NCBI GenBank assembly: GCA_000497125.2
Contig: CM035316.1
Location: 386,001-450,000, forward strand
Reading direction: 5' to 3'
DNA from: Spironucleus salmonicida
Taxonomy: Eukaryota; Fornicata; Diplomonadida; Hexamitidae
DNA: 64,000 bases
Shown: positions 1 to 11,164 of the stretch, in pieces
How positions within the stretch are numbered: the first letter of the stretch is position 1
Layout of the letters: each line of letters starts with the position of its first letter
Position numbers and translations under genes: made by a program
The notes under the pieces: model-generated
What the model was told of the DNA's origin: nothing
Seen by the model: only the letters and a program-made list of their open reading frames with translations
The model's database searches: none

Positions 1-294
1 GTAGTGTATAAATAAAACTGCGATTTGCAGCCTCTCGATTTCGATTTAGAGTCAGTGATACGTTTTATAGGTGTTCTGACAAACAAAAACAGCTAAGAAG
101 ACAAGTTGCGTTATTTTAGACGGAATTTAGGTGTTCCACTGAATGATGCTACAATTTTTATGATTGCGAGCCTAGCATCCAAAAAAATTTACTACACGAT
201 CGATCAGCTGATGAAGGATTTTGGGACACTGTATTATTACGCGACCGATGGTGATATCATTGAAGAGGACTTTGAGCCAGATGAGTATGAGTGA
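1..294 (+). CDS. Hypothetical protein, C-terminal part
   Basis: The frame is open from the first base of the window to TGA at 292-294, with in-frame TAA read as Gln, so only the last 97 residues are visible. The end is acidic (IIEEDFEPDEYE). The middle (RNLGVPLNDATIFMIASLAS) is a mixed helical stretch with no motif I recognise. The gene converges on the RRM gene, whose stop begins 11 bp downstream. Coding status is supported by the open frame and normal composition. The function is unknown. Confidence 0.6.
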
Positions 295-305
295 GATATA
301 TTAAG

Positions 306-1130
306 TCATTTCCTATTATGTTTTTTCATCATGTTCTAGGCTAGTGTTGACTTAGCTTCTATTTTATTATTCTTGTTCTTTCCTTAATGGTTGTTAGAAT
401 CTTTAATAAACTTCTTGCTTTGCTTAGCCTATTTCTTCTTGCTTATATATTTCTTCAGCTATATTATCTCATTATCTACTTTAAGGGTTTTCATAAATAA
501 ACGATCACCGTTTTCACGCTGCAATCTAGTATTAAATTCTACATAGATGAAACCTTTCAGTTTTCTATCTTAATAAATCATTTTTACATCAGCAATAAAA
601 TTGTCCTTTTCAAATTTCTTAATTTAACCGTTAACTTTATCAAATATGTTTTATAAATTCATATGTCCCTTAACACCTCTAATGAAGCAAGTTTTTGTCT
701 CATCAAGGTTCTTATCTTATCTTCTAACGTATATATCTCTTCCTTATATAGTCATTCCTCGCATTGAATGTATCATTTCATCAGTAACTTCTTGTTCAAA
801 TTTTGCGAAAATAAGTTTATGGCCGTAGCTGTTGAACTTTCTAACTCTTTCTTTCTTGTCATATGCTAAATTGCCCCTTTCGTATACTATTGCAGATATA
901 TTTAGTTTTTATTGTATTTGAGTTGCAATTTCTTGTTTTGTTGTATCAGGGTGAACATTTTAGAACATCATCTGGTTCGGTGCCCATTCGGTGTGTTGTT
1001 CCTTAATAGATTCAAGATATTATTTTATTGGTAACCTTTTCGGTTATTACTTCTTATTCGCTGTGAATTCTGTCTTAATTGAAGACTCTATAGGTTTGAA
1101 CGCTGTGAATGCATTTTATATGTCTGTCAT
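306..1130 (-). CDS. RNA-binding protein with two RRM-like domains
   Basis: A 274-aa protein under TAR=Gln. Two RRM-like halves are visible. The first is at about residues 45-130 (start MMFQNVHPDTTKQEI, end GMTIQGRDIYVRR). The second is at about 140-225 (strand TCFIRGVKG, later KGFIYVEFNTR resembling RNP1 with aromatic residues). The C-terminal 45 residues are Lys/Asn-rich and basic, as in nucleolar RRM proteins of the Nop12/RBM34 kind. That family assignment is inference; the RRM fold itself is fairly secure. The start is the ATG at 1130. It converges on the partial gene at 1-294. Confidence 0.65.
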
Positions 1131-1203
1131 TTTAAAGTGGTAAATGAAGTGATAACAATAAATAATTAAATATATTTTAGTATTTTTATAAAAGTTAGTA
1201 AAA

Positions 1204-2127
1204 ATGGATACTAATAATGATGACGAATTGTTCTTCAATGATTTATTGACACAGCTTGATCCTGATGAAGTACTAAATTAAATTTTTTTATTACCATTAA
1301 AAGAATAGAAAATAAATCCTACCTAGGAGTATAATTAAAATTTTATCAAACTTAAAACAGATTTTAAGCAACTTTTAGATATGAAGAAAGATTTTGTTTT
1401 ATAGTCAAGAAATCCATTACATGATTATTCTGCTGATACGATAGCAGCTAATCTGACCCCTTAAATTACTTCATCAAATAATTCTAACAATTTACCAATA
1501 GCCTTATTTTCATCACGTAGTTCTCCAGTTTTTTCTACAGTTTCATCATATACTAGATTTGTACAGAATATTAATAATTATAATCCAATTTCACCACCTT
1601 CGTTCATATTACCAGAAACACAAATTAATGTTTCTCCAAATATTCTGCCTATAAAATTCAATAAAAACCCTCTTCTAGAATTTAAAAACTACACCATACC
1701 ACAACTTAAAATTGCTTGCTAATAATTTAATCATGGATATATTAGTTCAGAAAAAGCTATTTAGTTTCTATAAAATAACTATTAAAAAACAAACAAAATA
1801 CCATAAATTCAACTCACAACTTTTTAAATTATGACCCCCCAGCGAAAAAATGATTTAGAATTTAGATTATAAAAATCAATATTTGATAGTAAGTATTTTT
1901 AGTCTATAATTAGTTTCGTCCCAATAGATATAAGAAAATTACTAATTGAGATAAAGAAAAATGGAATTAATATAAGTTTATCATTTTTAACAGATTATCT
2001 TATTACTTAAGGTATATTATACTGTGATGGAGATCGGGAAATTGGTGAAATGGCAGAAAAAGTTAATAGTAAAATTTCCAAATAACTAACTTTGAGTTAA
2101 AATTTAAGGCGTAAAATTAGTAAATGA
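1204..2127 (+). CDS. Hypothetical protein
   Basis: A 307-aa open frame containing many in-frame TAA/TAG. The N-terminus is acidic (MDTNNDDELFFNDLLTQLD). The middle is Ser/Asn/Pro-rich and probably disordered. The C-terminal 130 residues are helical and better ordered (PIDIRKLLIEIKKNGINISL, then ILYCDGDREIGEMAEKV). I do not recognise a family. The order acidic/disordered/ordered would suit a regulatory or adaptor protein, but that is a guess. The ATG follows an A-run, as in most genes here. Its TGA lies only 5 bp from the stop of the convergent Cpn60 gene. Confidence 0.6.
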
Positions 2128-2132
2128 ATATT

Positions 2133-3611
2133 TCACTTTCTTTCTTCGTCAATAATACTACCACCAACTCTTAAAACCTAAGAAGCTAATTAAACTGCAC
2201 TTCTAATTGCTTCGCAACAAACATCTACTGGATCAACAATTCCTAACTCTTAAAAGCTACCAATTTCATTTTTTACTACATCATAAACTGCATTTAATCC
2301 CTAGTTCCTTAATTTTTCCTCTATATACAATCCACTAATTCCACTATTTTCACAAATTTTATATAACTATTTCTTCAAAACATCGCTGAGTATTTTTCGC
2401 ATCTTATTATCTGTTTTATTACCAGATGTTAACTCTAAAATATATGAACTTGCTTGTAATAAAGCACTACCTCCACCTGCTACAACACCTTTTTATGATG
2501 CTGCTCGGCAAGCACCAATAGCATCATCGAAGCGATCCCTACGTTCTCTTTAAGATATTTCACTTGCTCCACCAACTGTAATTTCTGCAATTTTTCCATT
2601 TAAACGGGAAATTCTGTCATTGATTTATGAAACCATAAATGGTGACGACTAATTCCTAAGTTCTTTTTAAACTGATTATTTCTGAGCAGATAATTAGGCC
2701 GACTCTTCAAAATTTATAAAAAATTGTCTATCATCGGTTGTAAATTTTTAACATTTTCCAATTGTTGCAAGTTAAGCATTTTTGATTGTTATAGGTTTTC
2801 CTTATGACATAAGTGATATATCTTATATATTAGTAGATTTTACATTACCAAAACCAGGTGAACGAACTGCTACACATTTAACTGCACTTTTAATATGGTT
2901 TGCAATTAAAAGAGAAAGAGCTTATCCTGTTACATCTGAAGCTATAACAACAAGAGGAGAATCATTTTATGATGCAGTTTCTAGTGCTTAAATTAGTTGA
3001 TCTGGTTATTCTAAAACTCCATCTACTGCGAAGATAATAGGATGATCGTACGTTATAGATTTCCCTTGATGATTGAGACAGAAATAAGGACTTAACCACC
3101 CAGATTCAAACCTTGCACCAGTAATGATTTTTAAAGAGTCTTCCGTACCATTTGTTACTTAAACTGACCCACAAATTTCATAAGCTTCAGAAATCATATT
3201 AGCTCCATCAATATCTCCATTAAGAGAAGTCAAAGCTACATTTTTTATTGATGAAACTTTATCAGCTATAGATTATAAAAAATCAATAGCATCATTTCCA
3301 GCCCGAATGAGCGCTTAGGATTCTTCATAATTTAATGCTTATAATTAAATAAGTTCATTAGCTAATAAAGTGGCCGTGGTAGTACCATCTCCTGCTTTTT
3401 ATTCAACATATTAGGATGCTTCTTTCAAAAGCTGTGCTCCTGGTGTTTATTTGTTATATGATCTAGCAACCGTTGCCCCATCTTTGGTGAGACGTGCAGG
3501 TTCACCTATATCAGGTCTAGATATAAGTATTGAACGACCACGAGGACCAAGAGTTGACGTAACCAAGTTGGCCAATTCTTGAGATTGTTTCTGAATGAGA
3601 GCTAAAGTCAT
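2133..3611 (-). CDS. CPN60: Chaperonin Cpn60 (GroEL/Hsp60 family)
   Basis: A 492-aa group I chaperonin, which folds imported proteins in mitochondria and related organelles. Visible landmarks are TLGPRGR at residues 20-26, TKDGATVA at 42-49, the nucleotide-binding AGDGTTTAT around 73-81, ATP-site regions GGASEIS and RFDDAIGACRAA (with the Asp equivalent to the GroEL hydrolysis Asp), and VVAGGGSALL. The Gly/Met-rich C-terminal tail of GroEL is absent and the protein ends IIDEERK. It is somewhat shorter than the usual ~540 aa. An in-frame ATG at 3698 would add 29 residues (start MSLMHFSLYKITYHIYS), hydrophobic with a few basic residues. That could be a targeting presequence, or upstream DNA that happens to be open. 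In diplomonads Cpn60 marks the mitosome or hydrogenosome. Confidence 0.93.
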
Positions 3612-3825
3612 TTGATGAAATGATTCTTTTCGTAATATTAATATTATACTATAAATATGGTATGTTATTTTGTATAATGAAAAATGCATTAATGACAAAA
3701 TAGTTTGTTTTAGTTTTTCAGTTCAAGTATACAATAAACTTTTACAAATTATCAAAAATCTTTTAGAAATATTAAATAAATAATAGAGTTTTTAAAATAC
3801 TCAAATTTAAAAGCAAGATAATAAA

Positions 3826-4758
<933 letters not shown>

Positions 4759-5212
4759 TTGTGAAGTGGGAAAGTTGATTTATTAAAATTAATGCGTATT
4801 ATATTTATTCTACTTCAATTATGTATACAATATTGTATACAAAATACATAATATAGTGATGTTTTATATATAGACTATAATCAAATATTTACAATTAACT
4901 TCATTGACTATTATATTCAATACTATGTTAATGGAATTTTAGAATTATTGTTAAGTATAACTGATAAAATAATTAACACTAACAAGTTATTTTACATTTT
5001 TTAGTGATAAGTAAACAATATAGTTAAACTTTTTGTTAAATCGTATATAGTTAATTTTGACAAAAAATTATTAATTATTATATATACTTGATTAATATGA
5101 AGATATTATATTTATAAATTAAACATCTATAGTTAATTTCAGTTTTTCATGTTAAACATAATATAATAATGATAATTCATAATAGTTTTGCATTTTCATA
5201 TTACTTAACCTT
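4759..5212. other. AT-rich intergenic DNA
   Basis: About 450 bp between the start of thioredoxin reductase and the end of the Cys-rich gene. It is very AT-rich, with runs such as TATACAATATTGTATACA near 4824-4841 (an imperfect palindrome). I see no frame with coding character on either strand. It should hold the thioredoxin reductase promoter. Confidence 0.5.
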
Positions 5213-5728
5213 TCACTACAGTTGCTCAGGATTTCTATCCCATAGTAATGGTAGCGCCATCGGTTCTTGTTTCCCTTTTATTACTCTAAAAACCACAAAA
5301 CAAGCTGCCAAAACAAATACTACAAGGATACCACCTAATAAGGCCCAAATAGCAATAATATTTTTATTTTAGACTGGGCACACGCCAATTCGTTCTAAAT
5401 TTTTATTACATATTTCACAACTACCTACTTCATTCATTTTGTACCCCGCAACGCAGCTTGAACACTTACTGTTACCATAGCACAGAGCACAGTTTTTGGC
5501 TTCACCACAAAAACATGGTATTGACTACAACCCATTGCACTCTTTAAGAATTTATACATTAATTTCCAGACCGTTGACGAGCTCTTTTTGGACGTAGCAG
5601 TATGAGTTCAGTTTCTGCTGGTTGCAGTTTTACATGCACTGGAAATTAGTTGATAGAGTGTAGTTATGGTTGCATTTAATGCATGTTTGAGAATTATGAC
5701 ATGAATTGCAGGCTTCTGTACATATCAT
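5213..5728 (-). CDS. Short Cys-rich CxxC membrane protein
   Basis: A 171-aa protein of the cysteine-rich membrane protein class known in Spironucleus and Giardia. The ectodomain has repeated CxxC and spaced Cys (CTEACNSCHNSQTCIKC near the N-terminus, later CFCGEAKNCALC and SCEIC). One transmembrane helix follows at about residues 124-147 (IIAIWALLGGILVVFVLAAC). A 24-residue cytosolic tail ends PEQLQ. In this family the ectodomain faces the outside. No signal peptide precedes the Cys-rich part: the frame continues upstream through about 20 hydrophobic codons (KISLLLYYYQSLQ) with no ATG. Either it is a 5'-truncated copy, starts at a non-ATG codon, or is inserted without a cleaved signal. Confidence 0.7.
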
Positions 5729-6221
5729 TTATATAATTTGTAGTGATTAGTAATAGTACAGTAAGAGTGAAATCTTAATTATTATTATATTATAAAAATA
5801 GAGAAATAGAAAAAAGTATAATGGACAAAATATATAAATAAGGTACATATATATGTGATAATTAAAATTGCAAGAAGTTTAGCTATGCAAATACCAAAAT
5901 GGCTGAATGTGGAGTTTATCTCTGCCCTTTTTGTAGAGAAGAAACCCATGTTGATATTGGAACAATTGGATGGGTTTGCATCTGATTTGTTGTTTTATAA
6001 TATATTATATTATTAAATATTAACTGTTTTAGAATATATGTTTATAAATTTGTATCCAAAGTTTTTAATCTAATAGGAATCATTTTTGTTTTCTAGTTAT
6101 TGATTCAATTTTTAAAGTAATATTAATTAGTAAATAAATTCTTTTTTCTGAGATGACTAATAATAAATTTAATAAATATCAATGTTGTAAAAGGATTATA
6201 AAGTAATATTACAAACGAAAA
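5729..6221. other. Intergenic DNA with one tiny ORF
   Basis: About 490 bp, mostly AT-rich. A short frame at 5899-5985 starts MAECGVYLCPFCREE (28 aa, a CxxC pair) and ends at TGA. It could be a fragment of a Cys-rich gene, a first exon or chance, so I do not call it a gene. Nothing else is seen. Confidence 0.4.
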
Positions 6222-7094
6222 TCATACTATTACTATTTTTTAACACTCTAATAGATTAAATGCCAATTAGTCTGACTTAGTGTTTCCATATGATTCAGGA
6301 TACTTTCCTGCGGATAAAAGTTAAATACAGCATAATACTTTTCCTGCTGCTCGATCAGCATGTGACTTTATTCCATTAATGGGGTTCATAAGAACTGGAG
6401 CACCATTATACAAGTGTTATGAGAATTTGCGGGTCTTTTAATTCCAAATAAAAGACCTAGCTGTTATCAATGTGGGATAGCTAAGCTTATATGCTAGTTT
6501 TGACACAACATAACATGGAGCCAAAATATCATGTGGTGTAAGTGTACCATCAATATCTGATAACGTAGGCAATTCTTTAAACTAAAAAATATAAAATTCA
6601 TAAACTTTATCTCTGCATATTAATTTTCCTAACGTTTTTTCTTAGCATAATTTCATCTATTAAATCTAAATTTATGAAAAACATGTTAATTACTTAAACC
6701 TATTCAATTTAGTAATTTTAGTTGTAACCTCAAAATTATTTTCAGAGAATTAACTAATTATTCCTGTTTTTTTACATTTAGTCTTAATTTTAGATTTGAG
6801 AAATTCAGGATCTAACGATACAAGATAGGAATTTTTAATGATATTTTAATTAAAAGAAGATGTTTAAGTATCTTGTTAAGCAGAGTATTCAAACTAGTCA
6901 GATAATTTTAAATATTTATCAGATAATGGGCTTATTATTTAATCCCCATCTACAAGATAAACAACATTATTGTTAATAATACATTAAAAATGAATATTAT
7001 TGACGACCATTTAACATTTATTGCTATTTTTCATAATGCTGATAATGGGAGTAACTGATGAGTTGACAATAATGACATCATTAATACCTGACAT
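6222..7094 (-). CDS. Lipin-like phosphatidate phosphatase
   Basis: A 290-aa protein. The C-terminal half carries the HAD-type catalytic motif DIDGTLT (DxDxT) preceded by LS, then TLITARS, NGAPVLMNP and YGNTKSDQLAF. This matches the order of the lipin LNS2 domain (SDIDGT, YLSAR, GPxLLSP, FGNRxxDxxAY). The N-terminus (SGINDVIIVNSS ... YLVDGD) resembles the lipin N-terminal N-LIP domain. Lipins hydrolyse phosphatidate to diacylglycerol at ER/nuclear membranes in a Mg-dependent way. It is small compared with fungal or animal lipins, with little sequence between the two conserved parts. Start is MSGIND at 7094. Confidence 0.75.
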
Positions 7095-7191
7095 TTTATT
7101 CAAGTAAGTATACTGATAATATAAATAGTTACATTATATTTATAATAAAAGTGAAATTATAAAAAGAATGTACAAAAATTACCGATAATAA

Positions 7192-7596
7192 TCACCAAAT
7201 TCCCATATTTTTCTGCTTTTTAAAAAGCTTATCCTGCAATCTATGTACAAAATCTATTTTAGTGCATAATCTAGCTGCCTTATCTGTGTAAATATGAACC
7301 AATAAACTTTAGTCTTTAATATTGTTAGTAAGCATTGTTATTTTACCTAATTATTCATAAGGATCAGATTCAGAATCAGAAAATATTAGTGATAAAGTAA
7401 TATCATCTTTAATATCATCAACTAATGAAACCTGTTTTTCTATAATAGATAAATCTTAGGCAAAGCTACTTAAGTTTTATCTTGCAGTTGATAATATTTT
7501 TTAACTTTTAATTGCGTAACTTTAATGATTTTGAGTATGTTACAATCCAAGAGGCAACAAAAGTAGAGGTAATTAATAAGCTGAAATTGTATTCAT
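7192..7596 (-). CDS. Hypothetical small protein with hydrophobic N-terminus
   Basis: A 134-aa frame with in-frame TAA/TAG read as Gln. The N-terminus MNTISAYQLPLLLLPLGLQH could be a signal peptide or anchor. The middle is acidic (VDDIKDDITL, DSESDPYEQLG), and the C-terminal 45 residues are basic and ordered-looking (DKAARLCTKIDFVHRLQDKL). Composition after residue 60 is coding-like. No family recognised. The ATG choice is uncertain. Confidence 0.45.
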
Positions 7597-7869
7597 TATA
7601 AAATTATTAATCTTCATTATAATTCTAATATATTAGTATTATTCTTGAAAATAACCATTTGATTAATATATACAATAACCCAATATATCAGCTATATTCA
7701 ATAGATACTATTTCTTGATTATGATATATTAACAAATATTAAATATCAATAAAAGATAATATTTTCAACCTTTGAAAATTAGAATAATAACATTATATTT
7801 TTAGCCAAAAAATTTATTAAACTATATTGTACTCAAACTTTAAGTTCATTCCATATTATCATTATTCTA

Positions 7870-8166
7870 ATGACTAAGTAAATATAACTACAAACTAAAA
7901 ATAAAATAAAATTACTATTTCAAGCAATTTTAACAATAATTTTAGCTATTAATCCAGAATAATTTAAAATATTATCCGATCAACTATCTAAGCGTTAGAA
8001 TAAATTTTCAACAATTATTCAAGATCTACGAAGTAATATGTGCAGCGATCAATTTTTTAAAATTACAATGGTTGTAAAATTTTATATTAATTTTAATATA
8101 AAATATACATTTCCATTCCTTTACACTTTCTTGCAAAATGCATATTGGTATAATTTGTGCTATTGA
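7870..8166 (+). CDS. Possible small protein overlapping the nucleosidase start
   Basis: A 98-codon-range frame. Residues about 20-62 look coding (AINPEQFKILSDQLSKRQNK, then TIIQDLRSNMCSDQFF). The last 30 codons are AT-driven Phe/Tyr/Ile/Asn and overlap the first 29 bases of the MTA/SAH nucleosidase. The real gene may be shorter or decayed, or the frame may be chance. Confidence 0.3.
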
Positions 8167-8893
8167 TCGTGAATTCGAAAAACTGAAGCAGTTTATTCAA
8201 ATATCCATGACATCTGATAATGTTTCGGCAAGAGAGTTCTTTACTGGAACCGCCCATGGTGTAAAAATCACCATTGTAAAATGTGGAATCGGCAAAGTAT
8301 CCTCTGCTATTACTGTTACTGCTTTACATTTAAATTTCAAGGTTGATAAGATTATTTTTGTAGGTTGCGCTGCTAGCGTAGACAAGTCCTTAAAGCTAGG
8401 TGATATAGTTGTAGGTGAGAGTGCCGTTTAGCATGACTTTGACGGTAGACCATTTGTAGAACAATGTGTTGTATTTGCTGTAGGGAAAAGCGAAATAGAA
8501 GCTGATAAAGACTTAGTCAAAGTATGCATGACTGCCAGCAAGAAATATGCAGCAGGTGATTATCTGAAACTTAAAGACTTAGAGGCCTTTAGTATCGAAA
8601 AACCAATAGTTGTAAGTGGGGTTATTGCTACAGGAGACTAATTTATAAAAAATAAAGAAGAAGTAGCATAAATAGCTTTGAAAGTGCCTAAAGCGTTAGC
8701 TGTTGAAATGGAAGGCGCTGCAGTAGCTTAAGCATGCTTCGAACTCAAAATACCTTATGGTTTAGTCAGAGTAATCAGCGATGGTGGGGATCATTTTGAT
8801 TTTGAAGAATTCGCCAATAAAATAGTTGGCGAGGTTACTTTTGGTATTATTATGGAAGTTTTAAGCGAGTTGGGTAAAAGCATTAAAGAGTGA
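8138..8893 (+). CDS. MTA/SAH nucleosidase (bacterial type)
   Basis: A 251-aa nucleoside phosphorylase-fold enzyme. It cleaves the glycosidic bond of 5'-methylthioadenosine and S-adenosylhomocysteine, recycling by-products of methylation and polyamine synthesis. Catalytic landmarks are present: early Glu in AIDREFEKL, CGIGKVSSA, FVGCAASV, VVSGVIATGDQF, the ribose-binding VEMEGAA, and the catalytic Asp in VRVISDGGD. It is full length for MTAN (~230-250 aa). This single-polypeptide enzyme is typical of bacteria and is patchy in eukaryotes, so lateral acquisition is likely (inference). It ends TGA immediately followed by the reverse-strand stop TCA of the LRR gene. Confidence 0.93.
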
Positions 8894-9520
8894 TCAAAAT
8901 TTAAATGATTTTATCTCCTAATATTTCTATTTTATGTCTTATAGAATAACCTTAAAATATTGAACTTCATAAATTTGGAGAAAACAAAGAATCTCTGAGA
9001 GTTCAGGTAAGTTAGTCATCTAAAGTTCTAATAGTTGATAATATGATTTTTTATAAAGTAATTAATATCTACATAATGCAGTTTTAAAAGAAAGCGGGTT
9101 GTTTATCGCGTTAAATTAAATTAAATTAAGATGATTAATATAAGGAAGTACACGCAAATAATTGTTTGATATGTCTAATATTTTAATATTTTGCAGAGTT
9201 TTGATTTCTACTAAGGTTGTAAGTTTATTATATTGTAACTATAAGGTTTCTAATCTTTTTAAAACTAACATATTAATTATTTTAGATATATTAAGATTTT
9301 CTAAATGCAGAAATTATAAATTAGGAAATTTAGAGCAATCAAATGTTTTAATTGTTTCGGTACCGTTACCAATTATTTTTAACCCATAAATCATTGGTAT
9401 TTTGAAGATAGAATCAACTGAATATAATGTGAAAATATAATTTGGTTGACTTAGTTTTGTATCAATCGTTCTGAAAGATCTTACAATTCTGTTAGTAGTC
9501 CAAACATATACACATTCCAT
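8894..9520 (-). CDS. Leucine-rich repeat protein
   Basis: A 208-aa LRR protein. Repeats of SDS22-like type are visible from about residue 60: FPNLQFLHLENLNISKI, LKRLETLQLQYNKLTTL, LQNIKILDISNNYLRVL, then LNLIQFNAINNPLSF, which resembles a capping repeat (NP). The C-terminal 50 residues are helical and charged. LRR proteins are abundant in diplomonads and usually act as protein-binding scaffolds. There is no signal peptide, so it is probably cytosolic. Start MECVYVW at 9520. Its stop abuts the stop of the nucleosidase gene with no bases between. Confidence 0.8.
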
Positions 9521-9581
9521 TTTTAATATTAAATATTCTTATATATTGGCTTATATATTAATTTCGGAAATATAACATTTA

Positions 9582-11159
9582 ATGAGAACTAAAACACTTG
9601 ACTCATATTTAGAAAATGTCGTTAATCAAAAGAACCCATTTTAACTAAATACGTCATAAAAAATACCACCTAAATCAGCCCCCAGAGTTCCATCCCATCG
9701 AAAACCATTATATGAAAAGCCATAATTTCCATCATCTGAATATGAGTTATAGTAGAAGCTTAAAAAATAAAACAAAACTGTAAATGGATATCCATTTGAG
9801 TTTGAGAAAATGCAGTAATTTTTTGGGTTGGAAGCTAATCCTAAAACGCAACAACGCAAAGCTCGTCGACATAACTACGAGGTAGCCGACTCATTCTTTA
9901 TCACCTAAAATAATTAGAACCCTATATCATCAGTTTAAGTACAAGTTAAATCCACATTCCAGGTTAGTAATGAATAGTATGCGAAAAATCTTCGTGATTT
10001 AAAAGGTAAAATTAAATTTAATCCTGAAATTGCACATATAGAAGCAGATAGTTTAGAAAAGCGAAGAATAGCTGAAAAATCAGCAGTTCATTCTCTGCAT
10101 AACTTACATGAAGAAAATATGAATATAGATAGATAAAATGCAGCTATTGATTCTCTAACTACTGAAAATAAACTTTAGTTAGAATCACTTATAAATGTAT
10201 AAGCATCACTAGAAAAAAAGTATATATTGATTCACTAATAATTACTAGAATTTGAATAAAAATAATAATAATAATAAGATTTAAAAGACCTTTTTTATGC
10301 TTTAGAAGAAGCATTTCCAGGTCAAACTGCACTAAATATACTGTCGAAATTTGAATATTTGTAAGAATTAACTGAAAAGTAGTTTAATTCAACAATGACA
10401 TATCATGATTAGATTAAAATATCAGAAATGGATTCAGAAACCAACAAATTGTAGTTTATACAATAAAAATATATTAGTGATATGGAAGATAAATAATAAA
10501 TTTATGCATTAACGAATGAAATCACATAACTTTCAAAATAAAATTCCGAGAAAAATTAAGATGTCATCAAAGCTTAAGAAATATAATCTTAATATTTGCA
10601 ACTTTGTTAAAATATTACAACATTTTGGATTAAATATGGAAAACTTTTTGGCGGGGATCTTCCTTAGTTTATCACTCCATCAGTTAATAATCCTTTAGAG
10701 GTTTTAAGAGCCATGGATTCTATATTTACATGTGCATTTCCTGAATCAGCAAAAGCTTAGGATAATTTTAAGAAAATAAATGGTCATGCTACTCATGTTT
10801 GGTAAAAATTATTATCTTTAGACCCTGAGCAAGCATGTGCTAAATCAGATACTGTTGGTATGCTCTAAAAAGCACGTTATTTAGTAAGTTGCAGTGCTGC
10901 AGAAGAGAAAGAATTATTAGGTATGAAATAAAGACTTCAGATTTAAAAAGACAGTATGTTAGAAGATTTAAGCGAAAAATGGAAAGATATCAACTAAATA
11001 ATTTAATAAATCAGAACTATGGGTGAAAATAGTGAGATGAAGTGGGAATTTGCGCTGTATGCTAACGCATAAAGGGATATATAAAATAAAGAAATCAGCT
11101 AAATGTAGAAAAAGAAATCTGAAACTAAAGGCGTTGATTAGGATTTCTACGGTATTTGA
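9582..11159 (+). CDS. Coiled-coil protein (possibly cytoskeletal)
   Basis: A 525-aa protein. The first ~110 residues are basic and Pro/Gln-rich (KIPPKSAPRVPSHRKPLYEK), then KTQQRKARRHNYE. From about residue 150 it is a long heptad-rich coiled coil (KFNPEIAHIEADSLEKRRI, LLEFEQKQQQQQDLKDLF). A globular helical end follows (LEVLRAMDSIFTCAFPE ... KGVDQDFYGI). No exact family is recognised; the build resembles flagellar/basal-body coiled-coil proteins (inference). The antisense frame 9641-9859 is a shadow of this gene. Start ATG at 9582 is 61 bp from the divergent LRR gene. Confidence 0.75.
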
Positions 11160-11164
11160 GTGAG

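Noticed and set aside
9641-9859. Minus-strand ORF rich in Tyr/Phe/Gly
   Set aside because: It is the antisense of the clear plus-strand coiled-coil gene at 9582-11159, and it starts at TTG.
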